64,000 nucleotides of DNA from Blastobasis lacticolella (GCA_905147135.1 LR990050.1:18660001-18724000), one strand, 5' to 3'. Shown: positions 21,265 to 33,503, numbered from the stretch's first letter. A program made the numbers and translations. Notes: generated by a model from the sequence alone, not told the origin.

Positions 21265-23085
21265 ATTAGCGACGACTGATATTCAGTTTTCGAACAGTTC
21301 GACGGACCAAAAAACTTGTTGTATCCGACTACGTTATGTACTTTTAACTTTAAATCTGTTGCCTGTGTACTCTTGTATAGCTGTGTAAGTTGATCATTAA
21401 TATAAATATTTTAAAAATTAGAGAGTTTCAACCTCAACCTGTTTCTTTATGTGACTAAAATTAAAATATTTTTATAGACCAATACAATTTAGGTTTACAC
21501 GGTACCTTTCGGTATACATCCATCAGATGTCGCTACTGTGGCATAAGGCCTGCTGTCAAAATAAAGCCGTGCCATTGGTTAGCAAGGCTCCGCCATTTTA
21601 AAACGTGGGTAGAATGGTAGCAACCTGGATGTCATAGTTTATATGAAAAGTGCTATAAATGCCTACATAAAATGATTTATATGCACTTAGAGACTTTTGG
21701 CTGTATCTTTCTCATAAAACGAGATAACCGTGCATTGTGATGACGTTTGGGGTATGACGTCACAGCCCTAATTAGATATTTTAAATGTTTTTGCTTATTT
21801 TTAAAGTAATTAAAAAGAACGATTTGTTGGTATATGAAAGTCTTACATATACCAACAAAACGTTTATAAGAGCAATAATTCAAGAGCACCACATTCCACT
21901 TTCTCTCACGCTTTTCTGAATTTCGTCGACTGTATGTGTAATAAACGCATAAGCAAGATATTAACGTTTTAAATTCCTAATTAGACAAGGAGGGCGATAC
22001 GTCACGTCTCTATGTCGCCACTTATTACGTAATCTCAGCTTTGCAAGAAGGGGACAGAGAATAATCTTTGAATTCTCATAAGTCCAGTGTTTTACCGATT
22101 TAATTACGTTTTCTACTTTTGTAGACATATTCAGTACCAGGCACGTACCAAATAGTGTAGGTACTTACTTGCGTAACCCTTTTTAATTTACTGTTTATTT
22201 TGCTTATTAATAAGTATTGATACATAAACATTATGAGGTAAGCTATGTGATGGTGGCGACAATGTTATTTTGTTTTCAAGTTATTTTCTATCTTGCCCTT
22301 ATATAATTTTCACCGCAAATGTCAAACAAATAATTTGTACCTAAAATAGAAATGTGATATTATAATGATACTTCCAGCTTTTTCATACTTTGATTGAATG
22401 TTTTTCATTTGTTTTACTATAAGCTTAGGTAAGTGCAGAGTTATATGAATATTTCATATTTATAGTTTTTGTAATGTAATAGTCATTTACTTTGCCTGAA
22501 ATTTTACATAATTTCTGTTAAACAACTTTACCCTTTGTTTGTAAATAACCAAATTACTGATCGTTTGTTGAAAAAAAAACTGTTTATTTAGTTATTTATG
22601 ACTGGTTTGGTAAGCATTGGGTAAATTCCACATTCCCATACATTGAGTCTCAAAATAAAAACGGCCCAACCCAAGCAGAAGGTCCACGGGAAACAAAGCG
22701 CCATTTCCGTCATGCACACATTGACGTTACGTTTACAGGCATTCTCACGCAGTTTCACGCAGAGTTAAGTCGCGACTGGCGACACGTGTTGTCAAAATGA
22801 ATTTGCAAAAATATTACAGTTGTAGTGTAGGTATATGGTTGTTTAAATACAACTAAAAACTATACCTACTTACACTTCTTCTTTTCTCATAAAGGTAAAT
22901 GAAACTAGCCGTTTGGATAATGATCAAATATTACCTGCATTTCATTTTGTCTCAGCAGTGTTAAAGGCTACCACATTTTTCTATTAATTTATACTAAATT
23001 TATAATAAAAAAAAATTAAATCCAAATACCTATACCTAATATTAAAAAATTTAAAGAAATTGGTAGATATCTTTTTCAAGCTAAA
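21265..23085. other. 3' flank of Spt2 copy 2
   Basis: 3' UTR and AT-rich spacer without a gene. The TGACGTCA near 21756 remains, but the second site is reduced to ATACGTCACG near 21998. The TTGGTATATG/CATATACCAA inverted repeat is present. Confidence 0.5.
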
Positions 23086-23130
23086 TATATTAATTTATCA
23101 TATAGATCATATCATCCAAACTGGAAGAGC

Positions 23131-23447
23131 GTCGGTGGCCGAGCGGTTAGCGTATGCAACTCGTAAGCCAGAGGTCCCGGGTTTGAATCCCGCTTCGGCC
23201 ATGTACCAATGACTGTTTTCTGAGATATGTACATTAGTTGAATAGTAACCGATGCTCTTACGGTGAGGGAAAACATCGTGATGAAACCTGCACATTCGGG
23301 CGACTGCATGTGTAACCATGATCCAATCTGATCAGGTTCCCCTGGTAGCAGGGACATGGAGGTCAGATGGCAGTCGCTCCACTGTAATTACCTAACCTGC
23401 CGAATCCTGGATCATGGTCACGGCGGACCCCGGGCCCTCGTGCGTGA
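23131..23447 (+). repeat. tRNA-headed SINE, unit 3
   Basis: Same head and body. The 3' end carries a deletion (GTGCGTGATTATTTATTAC) that is shared with unit 6 and removes the GAGAGCACAACCGGG part present in units 1, 4 and 5. Confidence 0.75.
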
Positions 23448-23991
23448 TTATTTATTACTTTTATACAAACTGTAAATTACTGAGTAATCTTTTGAAAGAA
23501 GTTCAAAATATATCTATTCCAATGCCTTGCTCATGTTTCCTCATCATATATTAAAAAAAACGTTACCTGAGAATGCGACTTTTTTACACGCTGAAATATA
23601 ATAATCATGCATTTAAACAATGTCGCAATCAACGAAAATATTTTTAGTGAATAACTTGTGTCACTGTTTTTAAATACTGTTTTTTTAATTTTTAATAATA
23701 GTATTCTAATTTACCACCTCGTTTTTTACTTATCTATCTAATTTAAAAATGGACATTTCCACTATTATAAATACACTCTCTATAATTAGTCTCAACTCGA
23801 TCAAATGACCTTCAAAATCATCTTTGAATCAGTGACCTTGATATCACAGTTACCTAGTGTCAGGATCAGGGGTCCACTCTGATTGCATTATCTATAAAGT
23901 TAAACCTTTGTGAGATTTGAAAAAACTGATGTTACTATCTGTATTAGTAACTGGTTTTTACGGAAACAAATACTTTTATTATATTATTATT

Positions 23992-24312
23992 ATTATAATG
24001 GGGAGTGTTCCGAGGGACTTTTCGATTAGGTGCCTACAGCACAATTCCGCCATCGCACCACCCGCCGTGGGCTGAGTACTTCGAAAGAACGTTTCTCGCT
24101 CGTGCGATTCGGATGTGGAATGAGCTCCCAACCACAGTGTTTCCTTTGGACTATGACATGTGATCCTTCAAGAGGTATATAAGAGGTCTTTTCAGAGGCA
24201 GGCAACGCATTGGCGACTCCCCTGGTGTTGTTGATGACCATAGGCGGCAGTGACCACTTTCCATCAGGTGGCCCGCTTGCCTGTTTGTCTGTGGTATAAC
24301 ATTTAAAAAAAC
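23992..24312 (+). repeat. LINE 3' tail relic, unit 3
   Basis: As in unit 1, with the 42-bp deletion and the GACATGTGA stop. Confidence 0.75.
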
Positions 24313-24882
24313 CTAGGATTTGTCGTAGGATGGCGGGGCAGCCTTTTACTGGTGTCTAACTAGCTACTTGGGCCCCCAATTATCTATGGTCTGCCAGCGG
24401 CGGAACCATGCTTCGCATCCCGCTGCTCTCCAAAGCTAAGCACCCGGTACGGGAGTGGTGAGCATCAAGAAGAACACGGTTACGCAGAGCGACCACAACT
24501 GTCCAGACCAACCCTCTTTTTTTTTATTTATTACTTTACTAGACAGGCATTTGACCGCCACCTCGCCTGGTGGTAAGTGACGATGCGGTCGATGATGGAG
24601 CATGTCTGTCTAGGAACAGCCTATTCACTCTAGCCTTGAAGGCATTATTCACTCCTTCTGACGGCTACACCAGACATCGCAACGAAACACGGCTGGGCCG
24701 CTTGACGACGCATTTGCCTGAAGGGTGGTGACCAGCCACGGCCGAAGCCTACCACCGGAGAGACTGCTGTTTATTTTGCACTATCCAGGGATCCCGTGTA
24801 GGGTATCTAGAGTCATGAAGCCCAAAGAGGGCTTCGCCTACGGACGCGTACAGCATTGATCCCCAAAATATAATTGTAAAAT
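24313..24882. repeat. GC-rich repeat-like segment with antisense LINE tail, unit 3
   Basis: The antisense LINE-tail insert is at about 24515-24652. GGTGTCTAAC replaces GGTGGCTAAC near 24350, a variant shared with unit 6. Confidence 0.55.
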
Positions 24883-25636
24883 CGTAGGCCCCATTCGCTT
24901 GCGATACCTATATTTCATAGACTTATGAACCTGCTTTGTGTACTAAACGCCTTATCTTAAACCTAATTAAATAGTGAAATAGCATAGAATTGTACAAAAA
25001 TATTTTTACTGTTTTATTGTACGAGTAGGTTGGTACTCTTATCTCTAACGCAACATGTTGAATACAAAAGAACAATACCAATAGGCCAAGGTCAGTAAAA
25101 GGATCACCTTTTACCTGCTTTTCTGCAAATAATTGAATATCTATTATCACATCCCTTATCTGCTTTGCAGGTCGGTTTGTTTTTGACTATCTACGTGAAT
25201 AATATGAATCATGTTTTTTCCGACCTTCTAATATTGCATTCCTAATATCATTGTAAAATTGTAGGCCCCATTCGCATGCGATACCTATTGGTATTAAGTA
25301 TTTCTTAGACTGATGAACCTGCTTTGTGTAGGTACTAAACGCCTTATCTTAAAACTAATTACGTAGTGGAATTGATAATAATTGTACAAACATATTTTTA
25401 CTGTTTTACTGTACTCTTATCTCTAAGTCAATATAATGAATACAAAAGAACAATACTAATAGGCCAAGGTCGGTATCAGGATCACCTTTTACCTGCTTTT
25501 CTTAAAATAATTCAATACCCATTATCACATCCCTTATCTTATACCTTATCTGCTTTGCAGGTCGGTTTGTTCTTGGCTAGCATGAATCATGTTTTTTCCG
25601 ACCTCAAATATTGTATTCCTAATATCATTGTAAAAT
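24883..25636. repeat. Sub-repeat pair, unit 3
   Basis: Two direct copies of about 377 bp plus the partial third start, nearly identical to unit 2. Confidence 0.85.
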
Positions 25637-27693
25637 CGTAGGCCCCATTCGCATGCGATATCTATAGGGTATTGGGCACCTTAATAGGTAATATAGGTAT
25701 TAGTATATAGTATTGATTCGATCGTTTGCAATAATAGGGGTTGCCGAACGTTATTTTATTCTCAAAAAATCCATTAAACCATAACATTTAACAATTCGAT
25801 CGTGTTTGTCACAGAATACTAATTGTATTGTTTGATAGGGCGTTCATCGGCTCTCCCGTAATAAATTATTATGTACAGGTATATAATAAAATTATTTGTC
25901 AGGCAAAGCCGCGCTGCAATGCCTGTCTGCGCGTTGGGGCATTTTATATAGCGAAACGAGTCAGCCCGCACTCGCGTACCGCTGATTTTAATTACAACTT
26001 ACATATTGCGTCGGCCGCAGCGAAAGTGTGCTTCCTACTCATGATCCAACTTTTAACCCTATTGATGCCAAAGTCGCACATTTACAACTAATAATTTTTA
26101 TGGCCACGATAGATGAATGGCCGACTTTAAACGCATCAAGATTTTGTGTAACTATATTAGTAGGATGGTATGATTGTTATAATAATAAAAGTTAAACTTG
26201 TAACTTTGCGATCGAGATGTGTATTGATATTAAAATAATAAATAAGTCGTGCGGGCTTTTCAATAACAAAATCCTTGAAGACTTTATACATTTACCTTAT
26301 CTGATTACTGTAGGTGCTAATGTACACATACATTAGCATAAAATAATGCTATTGAATGCTATTCGTTTGTAAGTGTAATGTTCTCTTTAAAAGTGGTATT
26401 GTTTGGCAAAATGAACGTTATATTTGTAAGCTGGTGGTATAGCACAGGTTGTTACCTATTTTACTTACAGCTTGATCAAAAAGGTTAAGCGAACTTTGGC
26501 GGCAAGTCTCGAATAGTTATGGGAAAACTTATGGCCTAATCAAATGGAACTGAGCCTGTTGGCTCTACTCGTACTTATGAACTATGCAGATATCTAGTCG
26601 GTATATGCTGTGTATGCTGTGTAGGTACAGTGTGTAGGTAGGTAACTACATATTTCTATGTCTCATAAAGTTGACGACGGAGGAATTTTTACCTTTTCAC
26701 ACAAACACTGAACGTCTTTATGGAACACATTAGGTACAGTTTCATTGTCGCGTAGGTATATCTGTAACATTAAACAATAATGCCATTGCACTCAACTTTA
26801 GGTAACGCTTAAATGGATTTAAGATATTTTTAACAATAACAAGCACTGCACCAATCTTAACTGAAAACTACATTCGTTAAGTCACTTTTGTGACATCTAA
26901 ATACTTAGGAATATCTCGGGGAGCTTATTTAATGCGCTGATTACATTTGACTAAATTCAGGAACAAAAAGCGTTAGAACAAATCAAAGTGGAATGTATTG
27001 CTCATATAATAAGGTCCATTTCTGTATCACTTATACTATGCCATGCGTCGCTCCACTTTTCAAAAGCCGTGATACAAAAATGGACTTAATTTTATATGTA
27101 TACAATACATTCCACTTTGATTTGCTCTCACGCTTTTTCAAATGTAATCAGCGCATGCAACTTTAGTGCAATCAAGCATAACAGTACTACTTACTTAAAT
27201 AATGAATAAAAGTAATAGTTAATATGATGTTCTATTTGATTTGAGTTCATTACTTCGTTTGCTCCATCCAACATGAATATTATTTTGTTTGGCCATATGT
27301 AACTTTTTTCGCACAGTGATTTGAGATTAACCGCTGTAGTAAGTAAAAGAAGATAACTACGCTAACGATATAACGCTTAACGTGCAGCGGCAATATTAAA
27401 TAAAATATATATATCTGTAGTGTTATTACCTACATAATTTTGTCACGATAATATTTATGATAAATTGTCAAAATTATCATGTTTGGGATGGACATAAAGT
27501 CTTTTCTATTTGTTATATGCGTAATTAATGTTCCGCATTTCCCTTGTTATATAAGTTTCACCTGATCTTCAGTATCTTTTAAAAAAGTTTTGCAGCCAAT
27601 AATAATTTTTTAACTTCGCTAATTTACTTAATTTAGAAAAAATATATAAGTTGCTAGATAAACAATGTCGAAAATAACACAGTAACCGTCAAG
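25637..27693. other. Intergenic spacer upstream of Spt2 copy 3
   Basis: AT-rich spacer with the foldback at 26932-27156. Just before the promoter it lacks the TTAAAATTTAA stretch seen in other units (near 27630). No gene seen. Confidence 0.6.
26932..27156. repeat. Foldback element, unit 3
   Basis: 225 bp, both arms and loop preserved as in unit 1. Confidence 0.75.
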
Positions 27694-27812
27694 CCAATCA
27701 GGCCATTAAAGCGAGAGGGTGTGAAAGGGCGGGTTCCGCAGCGGGCCCACTACCTGCTCGCTTCAGTCTGGCGTAATCCGTATAAAACCCTTGACAGCGC
27801 TCTAGATCCACA
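27694..27812 (+). promoter_or_regulatory. Spt2 copy 3 core promoter (pseudogene)
   Basis: CCAAT, GC box and TATAAAA (27781-27787) are intact although the gene behind is broken, so transcription could still start here. Confidence 0.6.
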
Positions 27813-28009
27813 GTCGACAGTTCTCACAGTCGCGTGCGAGTCGTCCTTGTACGTATCGTCCTTGTGCCTTATATTGTAACCGTAATAAATTCCGCATTCA
27901 CGGACAAAAGTGACAAAACTTTCCGGGAGTGCTTGTGTGCAACGAAATTGTCTAGAGAGTAGTGTTAAATCATACTTACTCTAAATACAGTAAACAATAA
28001 AATACCGAA

Positions 28010-29400
28010 ATGGAATATCTAGAAACGATTTTGGCTGCTCTGCGCAATCAACAACAAAAATCATCTGAATAATAATTCAACGTATCATAAAAAATCACAT
28101 TGTTTTGCACTTTCTTTTGTCTTCTATTTTTTATATTGTCGATAATAATAATTTTTCCAAGGTCTACTTATACAGAACGTTATCGGTTGTAGTGAAGATT
28201 TATAATATTTTTTACTATGTGTTGTAGACTAAATAATCATTTGTACTTACGATTCACTTTCATCATTACAGGAGAGGGAGAGTCAGTTTTACAAAGCTAG
28301 ATTTGACCCCCCCAAGAAAGAACATAAGCCTAAAGACAAACTGTCTGCTAATATACAAAAGTTCTTGGCCAAGAAAAATGAGGAAGACAGACAGAAGAAA
28401 CTAGAAGCGCAAAGGAAACGCGAGCAACTTTTGGCCATGCGTGATCCTAAAACCTTGCGCAAAATTCAGAAGACATTAAAAGTGATAAAGTCTGCAAACA
28501 AATCTGTCATTGCTGATGCCATCGATAGGGACAACACTGCCGTGACCAGGGACGGCCCAGATCAGCCTGACCAAGATGACTACGGATATGAATCACAAGA
28601 GGCGAGCTCTCTATGCGAAAATGATGCAGAAGTACAGTAAAATACCAGATGAACCAAAGTGTTCTACTAGCCGTAAGTAATTCAGATATTGTCTTTGTTA
28701 ATGATAAAATCACCTCTATCCTTCAAATGTGTTGCTGTGACCATTATGTATTTTATAAGATTTCTTTTGCCCCGATTTCCACAGCAACTAGCTGTTGCAC
28801 ACATTTTGGCTATACAGTGTTCCAGAATTACATTGAATAACAGGTTAAAAAGTATCGTATGTGAGCCAAAATAAATGTCCAAACATACAAACTTTCTTAT
28901 TATGAATTTAATAGGGTTAGAAGGAAGCATTTAGGACTACCATAAAAAATATTTAACTAATAATAACAATATTTTTCAGATGGCTCTGTAAAGAAAGACT
29001 TGAATGGAACAAGAGAAAGGGTGAAGCATGCTTTACAGCACGAGGATGACCCTGTACCCCACAAGCGTGTCAGACGCAGAGAGGAAGGAAATGATGGTAA
29101 GTCATATCATTCTTTTCTTAAGCTTTTGACTGCACTTTTTCTCTCTTGGTGCTAACAAATAATAAACTTTTCTTTTATAAAACTAGAATACCTAATTCTT
29201 TGATATTCTTTTGTAGATTTTAACAATTTGTGGAATTCAATGTTAGTCAACAGTAATTGTAATGTCATAATATTTTAATTTGCAAATTAAAACCGTGTTT
29301 ATTTCTGTATTGGTTTATGTATAAAAAATAATAATCGTATGTTTTCCAGATAAAGAGCAGAGTCCGCCTCCGAAATCTGAATCAGAAAGGAAGAGATATG
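28010..29400 (+). pseudogene. Spt2: SPT2 homologue, copy 3: broken and truncated
   Basis: Three independent lesions are visible. First, the exon 1 donor is lost: after codon 19 the sequence reads GAATAATAATT instead of GTAAGTATTTT, giving an immediate in-frame TAA. Second, exon 2 (28272-28672) lacks two bases in the run of Ala codons near 28603, shifting the frame to an early stop. Third, exon 4 starts at 29350 and is cut at 29400 by the LTR element; exons 5-7 and the 3' flank are deleted. Exon 3 (28980-29096) is intact. Extra substitutions (KREQLLA for KRDELSA, PKTLRK for PKALRK) show it has been free of constraint longer than the other copies. It shares the ERESQF variant with copy 4. Confidence 0.92.
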
Positions 29401-29559
29401 TGTGGCATAAGTTTAATACTAGTAAGAGGTTTTTGAACGGTCTTGGACCACGTGACCGAAGCGTTGGGGCTGTCACTTTTGTAACGGACTGATCTAAAAG
29501 AGAATACACAAGTTTTACAATTTATAATGTTTTATTTAACTGTTTTGTAACACGATACA
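29401..29559 (+). repeat. 5' LTR (159 bp)
   Basis: Begins TGTGGCATAAG and ends ACGATACA. It differs from the 3' LTR at eight positions (about 5 percent) with no length change. Its last base is also the first base of the gag-pol ATG. Confidence 0.9.
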
Positions 29560-32500
29560 TGGCGCAGCCTATTACATCAACAATGTCGATGTTCAACCTA
29601 CCAGAAAAGTTAAATGTGTCGGGGAATCTGTCCGAAAATTGGAAAGCATTTGAGCAAAGCTTAAAAATATATTTGGTGGCGTCCGGTTTGGACAAAAGTG
29701 CAGGTGTGAGGCAAGTGGCGATATTATTGAATGTTATTGGTGAAGATGGTATTAAAATATTCAACAATTTTGCATTGTCAGAAGATGAGAAGACCGAATT
29801 TGAAAATGTAATGACTAAATTTAGAGAATACTGCGAGCCGAAGAAAAACGTGCTACACTCAAGGTTTCTTTTTTACAACAGAAAGCAGGAGGAAAGTGAA
29901 CCATTTGACAACTTCCTGACTGATGTGAAACGATTAGTTATGAGCTGTAAATTTAAAGCAGAAGATGAGGCCGTGCGTGACAGACTGGTGTTAGGCACCA
30001 GTGATTTAAACACTCAAAAGAATATCGTAATAGAGGGCGATGCGGAGCTGGATACTGTTATTACAAAGTTGCGACTTGCTGAATTAGGAAGGCATCAAGC
30101 TGCAGAGGTTCAGGGCACAGTCAATAAGGTTGACAGGGTGGTTGAAAAAAGTAGACCTAGTAAACCTAACATGGTACATAATAACATGGTAATAAAGTGC
30201 AAATGGTGTGGAGGACAGCACGAAAGGAAAATTGAACTATGTCCAGCTCGAGGTAAATTATGTACCAAATGCAACCGATACAACCATTTTGCTTCAGTGT
30301 GCCGTAGCAGATTTGTGAAAGCTATTGCAGATAGTAATCTACAAAGCCAGGAAGATAGTGATGGTGAATTCTACTGTGGCAGTGTTCAGAAGGTATGTTC
30401 TATAGAATGGACACAAGCATTATTAATAGAAGACACCAAAAGTGTCAGGTTTAAGCTAGACTCAGGTTCAGATGTTAATTTAATTCCTTTAAGCATTTAT
30501 CAAATACTTAAACAAAGGAAAAACTTGCAGTTGGAATGTTGTAAAAGTAACCTATATGCTTACAACAAGACAGGTATTAAAGTATATGGCTCTGTATTGT
30601 TGGAAGTCAAATTAAAAAATAAATGTTACTTTATAGAATTTGTTGTAACAGACTCTCAGTTTCAACCAACCCTTGGCAGAGACACCTTTACAATGCTAGG
30701 TTTAGTTGTAAGGAAACATGTTAATGAAGTTGACTTATTGGCTAATGACATTGTTGCAGATAATCCAAGGAAAAGAGAATTAGTCTTGAAGTATAATGAT
30801 GTATTTACTGGTACGGGGAGATTTCCTGGTGAGTGCCAGATACTTTTAAAACAGGGGTCTGTACCAATCTCAAAGCCACCTCATCGTGTCCCTCTAAAAC
30901 TAAAAGAGAAGCTTAAGTCTGAACTTGATAGATTATGTCAAAAAGGTGTTATTTCAAAAATGGATAAAGCTACAGAATGGATCAATAGAATTGTAATAGT
31001 TGAGAAAGACCAAAATGCAATTCGTGTGTGCTTAGACCCTAGGGATCTAAACAAATGTATTCTTAAGAAATATTTTGAGATACCAACTATAAATGACCTT
31101 AAATCTAAAATTTCTGGGGCAAAGTATTTCTCAGTTCTAGATTTAAAAGAGTCTTTTTGGCAAATTGGTCTTTCTGAAACTAGTAGACAGATTTGTACTT
31201 TCTCAACAGTTTTTGGTACATACAATTTTAACGTTTTGCCATTTGGATTAGACATATCTGCTGAAATATTTCAAGAACTCTGTGAAAATTGTTTTAAAGA
31301 GATTGAAAATACATTTATTTACATTGATGATTTCCTAATATATGGCAAAACACAAGAGGAACATGATGTGGCTTTAGAGAAAGTGTTAATGAGAGCACGA
31401 GACATAAATATAAAATTTAACTTAAAAAAATTTCAACTATTTCCTGAAATAGTAAAGTATTTTGGTCATGAGATAATTGGTGGTTGCTTGATGCCTGACA
31501 AGAGTAAGATTAAAACTATAATGGATTATGATTCACCCTCAGATAAGCAAAGTCTACAAAGGTTTCTGGGTATGATAAATTATATGAGAGATTATATCCC
31601 AAGATTGTCAGAGTTAACAAGCCCGCTACGAGAACTTTTAAAGAAAGATGTTGTGTTTCAGTGGGGTAAGGCTCATGAAAAGTGTATTGAGAAAATAAAA
31701 AATATTCTTGTGAGTCCACCTGTGTTAAGGAATTTTGATCCCAAGCAGTCATTAACTATTCATACAGACAGTTCCAAAAATGCAATTGGTTGTGTTTTGA
31801 TGCAATATAAACAACCCGTTGCATTTGCATCTAAAAGTCTTAGTAAAACTGAATGTGAGTACGATCAAATTGACAAGGAATTTTTAGCCATTCTATTTGC
31901 TTGTAAAAAATTCCATTATTATATATATGGCAGGCATACCGTAGTCCAAACAGATCACCAACCACTGGTTGCATTGATGAAAAAAGAAATGTATTCAATT
32001 GCATCTCAAAGATTGCGTAAGATTAGAATAAAACTTCATTTATATGACATTGATGTACAGTATGTAAAGGGTTCACAAATGCTGATAGCAGATGCTATTA
32101 GCAGAGCTTCATCAAAAGCTGAGACTAGTACACTTGAACAGTCGTTGGACTGTGTCGTTCATACTGTGAATGAGAATGACAGCTTTCTCATAGAGATTAC
32201 TAAAGCCTCAGGTAAAAATGCAACACTATCCAAGCTAATAGAATATTATAATAATGGATGGCCTACGAATATTGATAAAGTTGCAGATTTTGTCAAACCT
32301 TATTGGAAAGTTATAGTTGAAAATGATATTGTGTATTTAGATCACAGGATTATAGTTCCCTCATCTCTTGAGAAAGCTGTCATGGCAAAAATACACTCTT
32401 CACATTTTGGCATAACTAAAACACTAGGTAGAGCCAAATCACTATTCTTCTGGCCTGGCATGAAAAGCAATATAATGGATACTTTAAGTAAGTGTCGTTT

Positions 32501-33503
32501 ATGTGAAAAATACAGTGCTAAGAAAGTAAAGGAATCCTTATTATTAGATGAAACTACGCCATCCCTCCCTTATAATAAAGTGGGGTGTGACTTTCTAAAT
32601 TATGGTAATGAAAACTATCTAGTAGTGGCGGACTACTATACCAAATGGTTTGATCTAATAAAGGTTAATTCCATGACTGCTACAAATGTTATAAAAGTAT
32701 TAAAACCATTATTTGCTACTCATGGTATACCAAGCATTCTCAGAGCTGACAACATGCCATTCAACTCTATTGAATTTAAAAACTTTGCAAAGCTGTATAA
32801 ATTTTCTATTATTACATCTAGCCCTCTGTATCCAAAGTCAAATGGATTTGTTGAAAAATATGTTGGTATAGCTAAAAATATGTTAAGAAAATGCAAGGAT
32901 GAGAATTTAGACATAGACTTAATTATGTTAGAATATAGGAATAGCCCAGTGTTAGCTTCACCATATTCTCCATCTCAATTGTTGTTTAGTCGTTTGACTA
33001 AATCTATATTGCCAATACACAACATTTTGCTTGCTCCAAAAGTAGTAACTGATTTTGACAAGTATCAAGAAAAAAGAAATATTTTAAATAAAAATAATTA
33101 TGATAAGACTGCCAGACATTACAATTATACCTTGGAAAAAGGGCAAGATGTTGTGTATCGCAAAGAAAATGTGTGGTTACCAGCCAAAATAGTGGACCTT
33201 CACGGTTCACCTAGGTCTTACTTGATCCGAGATAAACAGGGTTCTATATTAAGGAGAAACTCTTCACAGTTGAAGCCATCAGCGACTTCCAAGCCATCAG
33301 ATGTTCCTATTATGTTGCCTAGACAATGTACCATTCCCTTTGAGGATGGGGGCTTTCAGGAGTCACCTTTGGATTCAGAACTGAGTAAGGATCCTGAACC
33401 TTTGAGTAACTGTGAACGTAGGCCAAAACGTTTTATAAAGCCTCCAGCATATCTTAAAGACTATGTTACAGACTTATCGCATGAGGGGGAAGATGTGGCA
33501 TAA
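29559..33503 (+). CDS. Gag-Pol polyprotein of Ty3/gypsy element (1314 aa)
   Basis: One uninterrupted frame. Gag occupies about residues 1-210. A zinc-knuckle region with two Cys/His clusters lies at 214-248 (CKWCGGQH ... CTKCNRYNHFASVC). The aspartic protease has D301-S-G. Reverse transcriptase spans about 430-640 with the first Asp in SVLDLK (528) and YIDD at 588-591. RNase H has D737, E774, D799 and D845. The integrase zinc site is H946, H949, C979 and C982, and its catalytic residues are D1011, D1064 and E1099. No chromodomain or envelope is visible. The start ATG straddles the LTR boundary. The stop TAA lies ten bases inside the 3' LTR, so the purine tract encodes the last residues. All catalytic residues are present, so the enzyme set could be active. 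Confidence 0.93.
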   Translation: MAQPITSTMSMFNLPEKLNVSGNLSENWKAFEQSLKIYLVASGLDKSAGVRQVAILLNVIGEDGIKIFNNFALSEDEKTEFENVMTKFREYCEPKKNVLHSRFLFYNRKQEESEPFDNFLTDVKRLVMSCKFKAEDEAVRDRLVLGTSDLNTQKNIVIEGDAELDTVITKLRLAELGRHQAAEVQGTVNKVDRVVEKSRPSKPNMVHNNMVIKCKWCGGQHERKIELCPARGKLCTKCNRYNHFASVCRSRFVKAIADSNLQSQEDSDGEFYCGSVQKVCSIEWTQALLIEDTKSVRFKLDSGSDVNLIPLSIYQILKQRKNLQLECCKSNLYAYNKTGIKVYGSVLLEVKLKNKCYFIEFVVTDSQFQPTLGRDTFTMLGLVVRKHVNEVDLLANDIVADNPRKRELVLKYNDVFTGTGRFPGECQILLKQGSVPISKPPHRVPLKLKEKLKSELDRLCQKGVISKMDKATEWINRIVIVEKDQNAIRVCLDPRDLNKCILKKYFEIPTINDLKSKISGAKYFSVLDLKESFWQIGLSETSRQICTFSTVFGTYNFNVLPFGLDISAEIFQELCENCFKEIENTFIYIDDFLIYGKTQEEHDVALEKVLMRARDINIKFNLKKFQLFPEIVKYFGHEIIGGCLMPDKSKIKTIMDYDSPSDKQSLQRFLGMINYMRDYIPRLSELTSPLRELLKKDVVFQWGKAHEKCIEKIKNILVSPPVLRNFDPKQSLTIHTDSSKNAIGCVLMQYKQPVAFASKSLSKTECEYDQIDKEFLAILFACKKFHYYIYGRHTVVQTDHQPLVALMKKEMYSIASQRLRKIRIKLHLYDIDVQYVKGSQMLIADAISRASSKAETSTLEQSLDCVVHTVNENDSFLIEITKASGKNATLSKLIEYYNNGWPTNIDKVADFVKPYWKVIVENDIVYLDHRIIVPSSLEKAVMAKIHSSHFGITKTLGRAKSLFFWPGMKSNIMDTLSKCRLCEKYSAKKVKESLLLDETTPSLPYNKVGCDFLNYGNENYLVVADYYTKWFDLIKVNSMTATNVIKVLKPLFATHGIPSILRADNMPFNSIEFKNFAKLYKFSIITSSPLYPKSNGFVEKYVGIAKNMLRKCKDENLDIDLIMLEYRNSPVLASPYSPSQLLFSRLTKSILPIHNILLAPKVVTDFDKYQEKRNILNKNNYDKTARHYNYTLEKGQDVVYRKENVWLPAKIVDLHGSPRSYLIRDKQGSILRRNSSQLKPSATSKPSDVPIMLPRQCTIPFEDGGFQESPLDSELSKDPEPLSNCERRPKRFIKPPAYLKDYVTDLSHEGEDVA
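29560..29569 (+). promoter_or_regulatory. Candidate primer-binding site
   Basis: TGGCGCAGCC starts immediately after the LTR. TGG is the complement of a tRNA CCA end, and the first eight bases fit the 3' end expected for an insect serine tRNA. The site lies inside the first codons of the gag-pol frame. Confidence 0.55.
33483..33493 (+). promoter_or_regulatory. Polypurine tract
   Basis: GAGGGGGAAGA directly precedes the TG of the 3' LTR, the expected place for plus-strand priming. It is translated as part of the polyprotein C-terminus. Confidence 0.75.

Larger units (their letters stand above)
13393..23085 (+). repeat. Tandem array unit 2 (9.69 kb)
   Basis: This unit has the same order as unit 1, and its gene starts exactly 9707 bases after copy 1. 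It is shortened by a deletion of roughly 325 bp joining the SINE body to the spacer at 13739/13740, and by an 11-bp deletion near 21997 that removes the CACGTG next to the TGACGTCA-like site. Confidence 0.95.
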
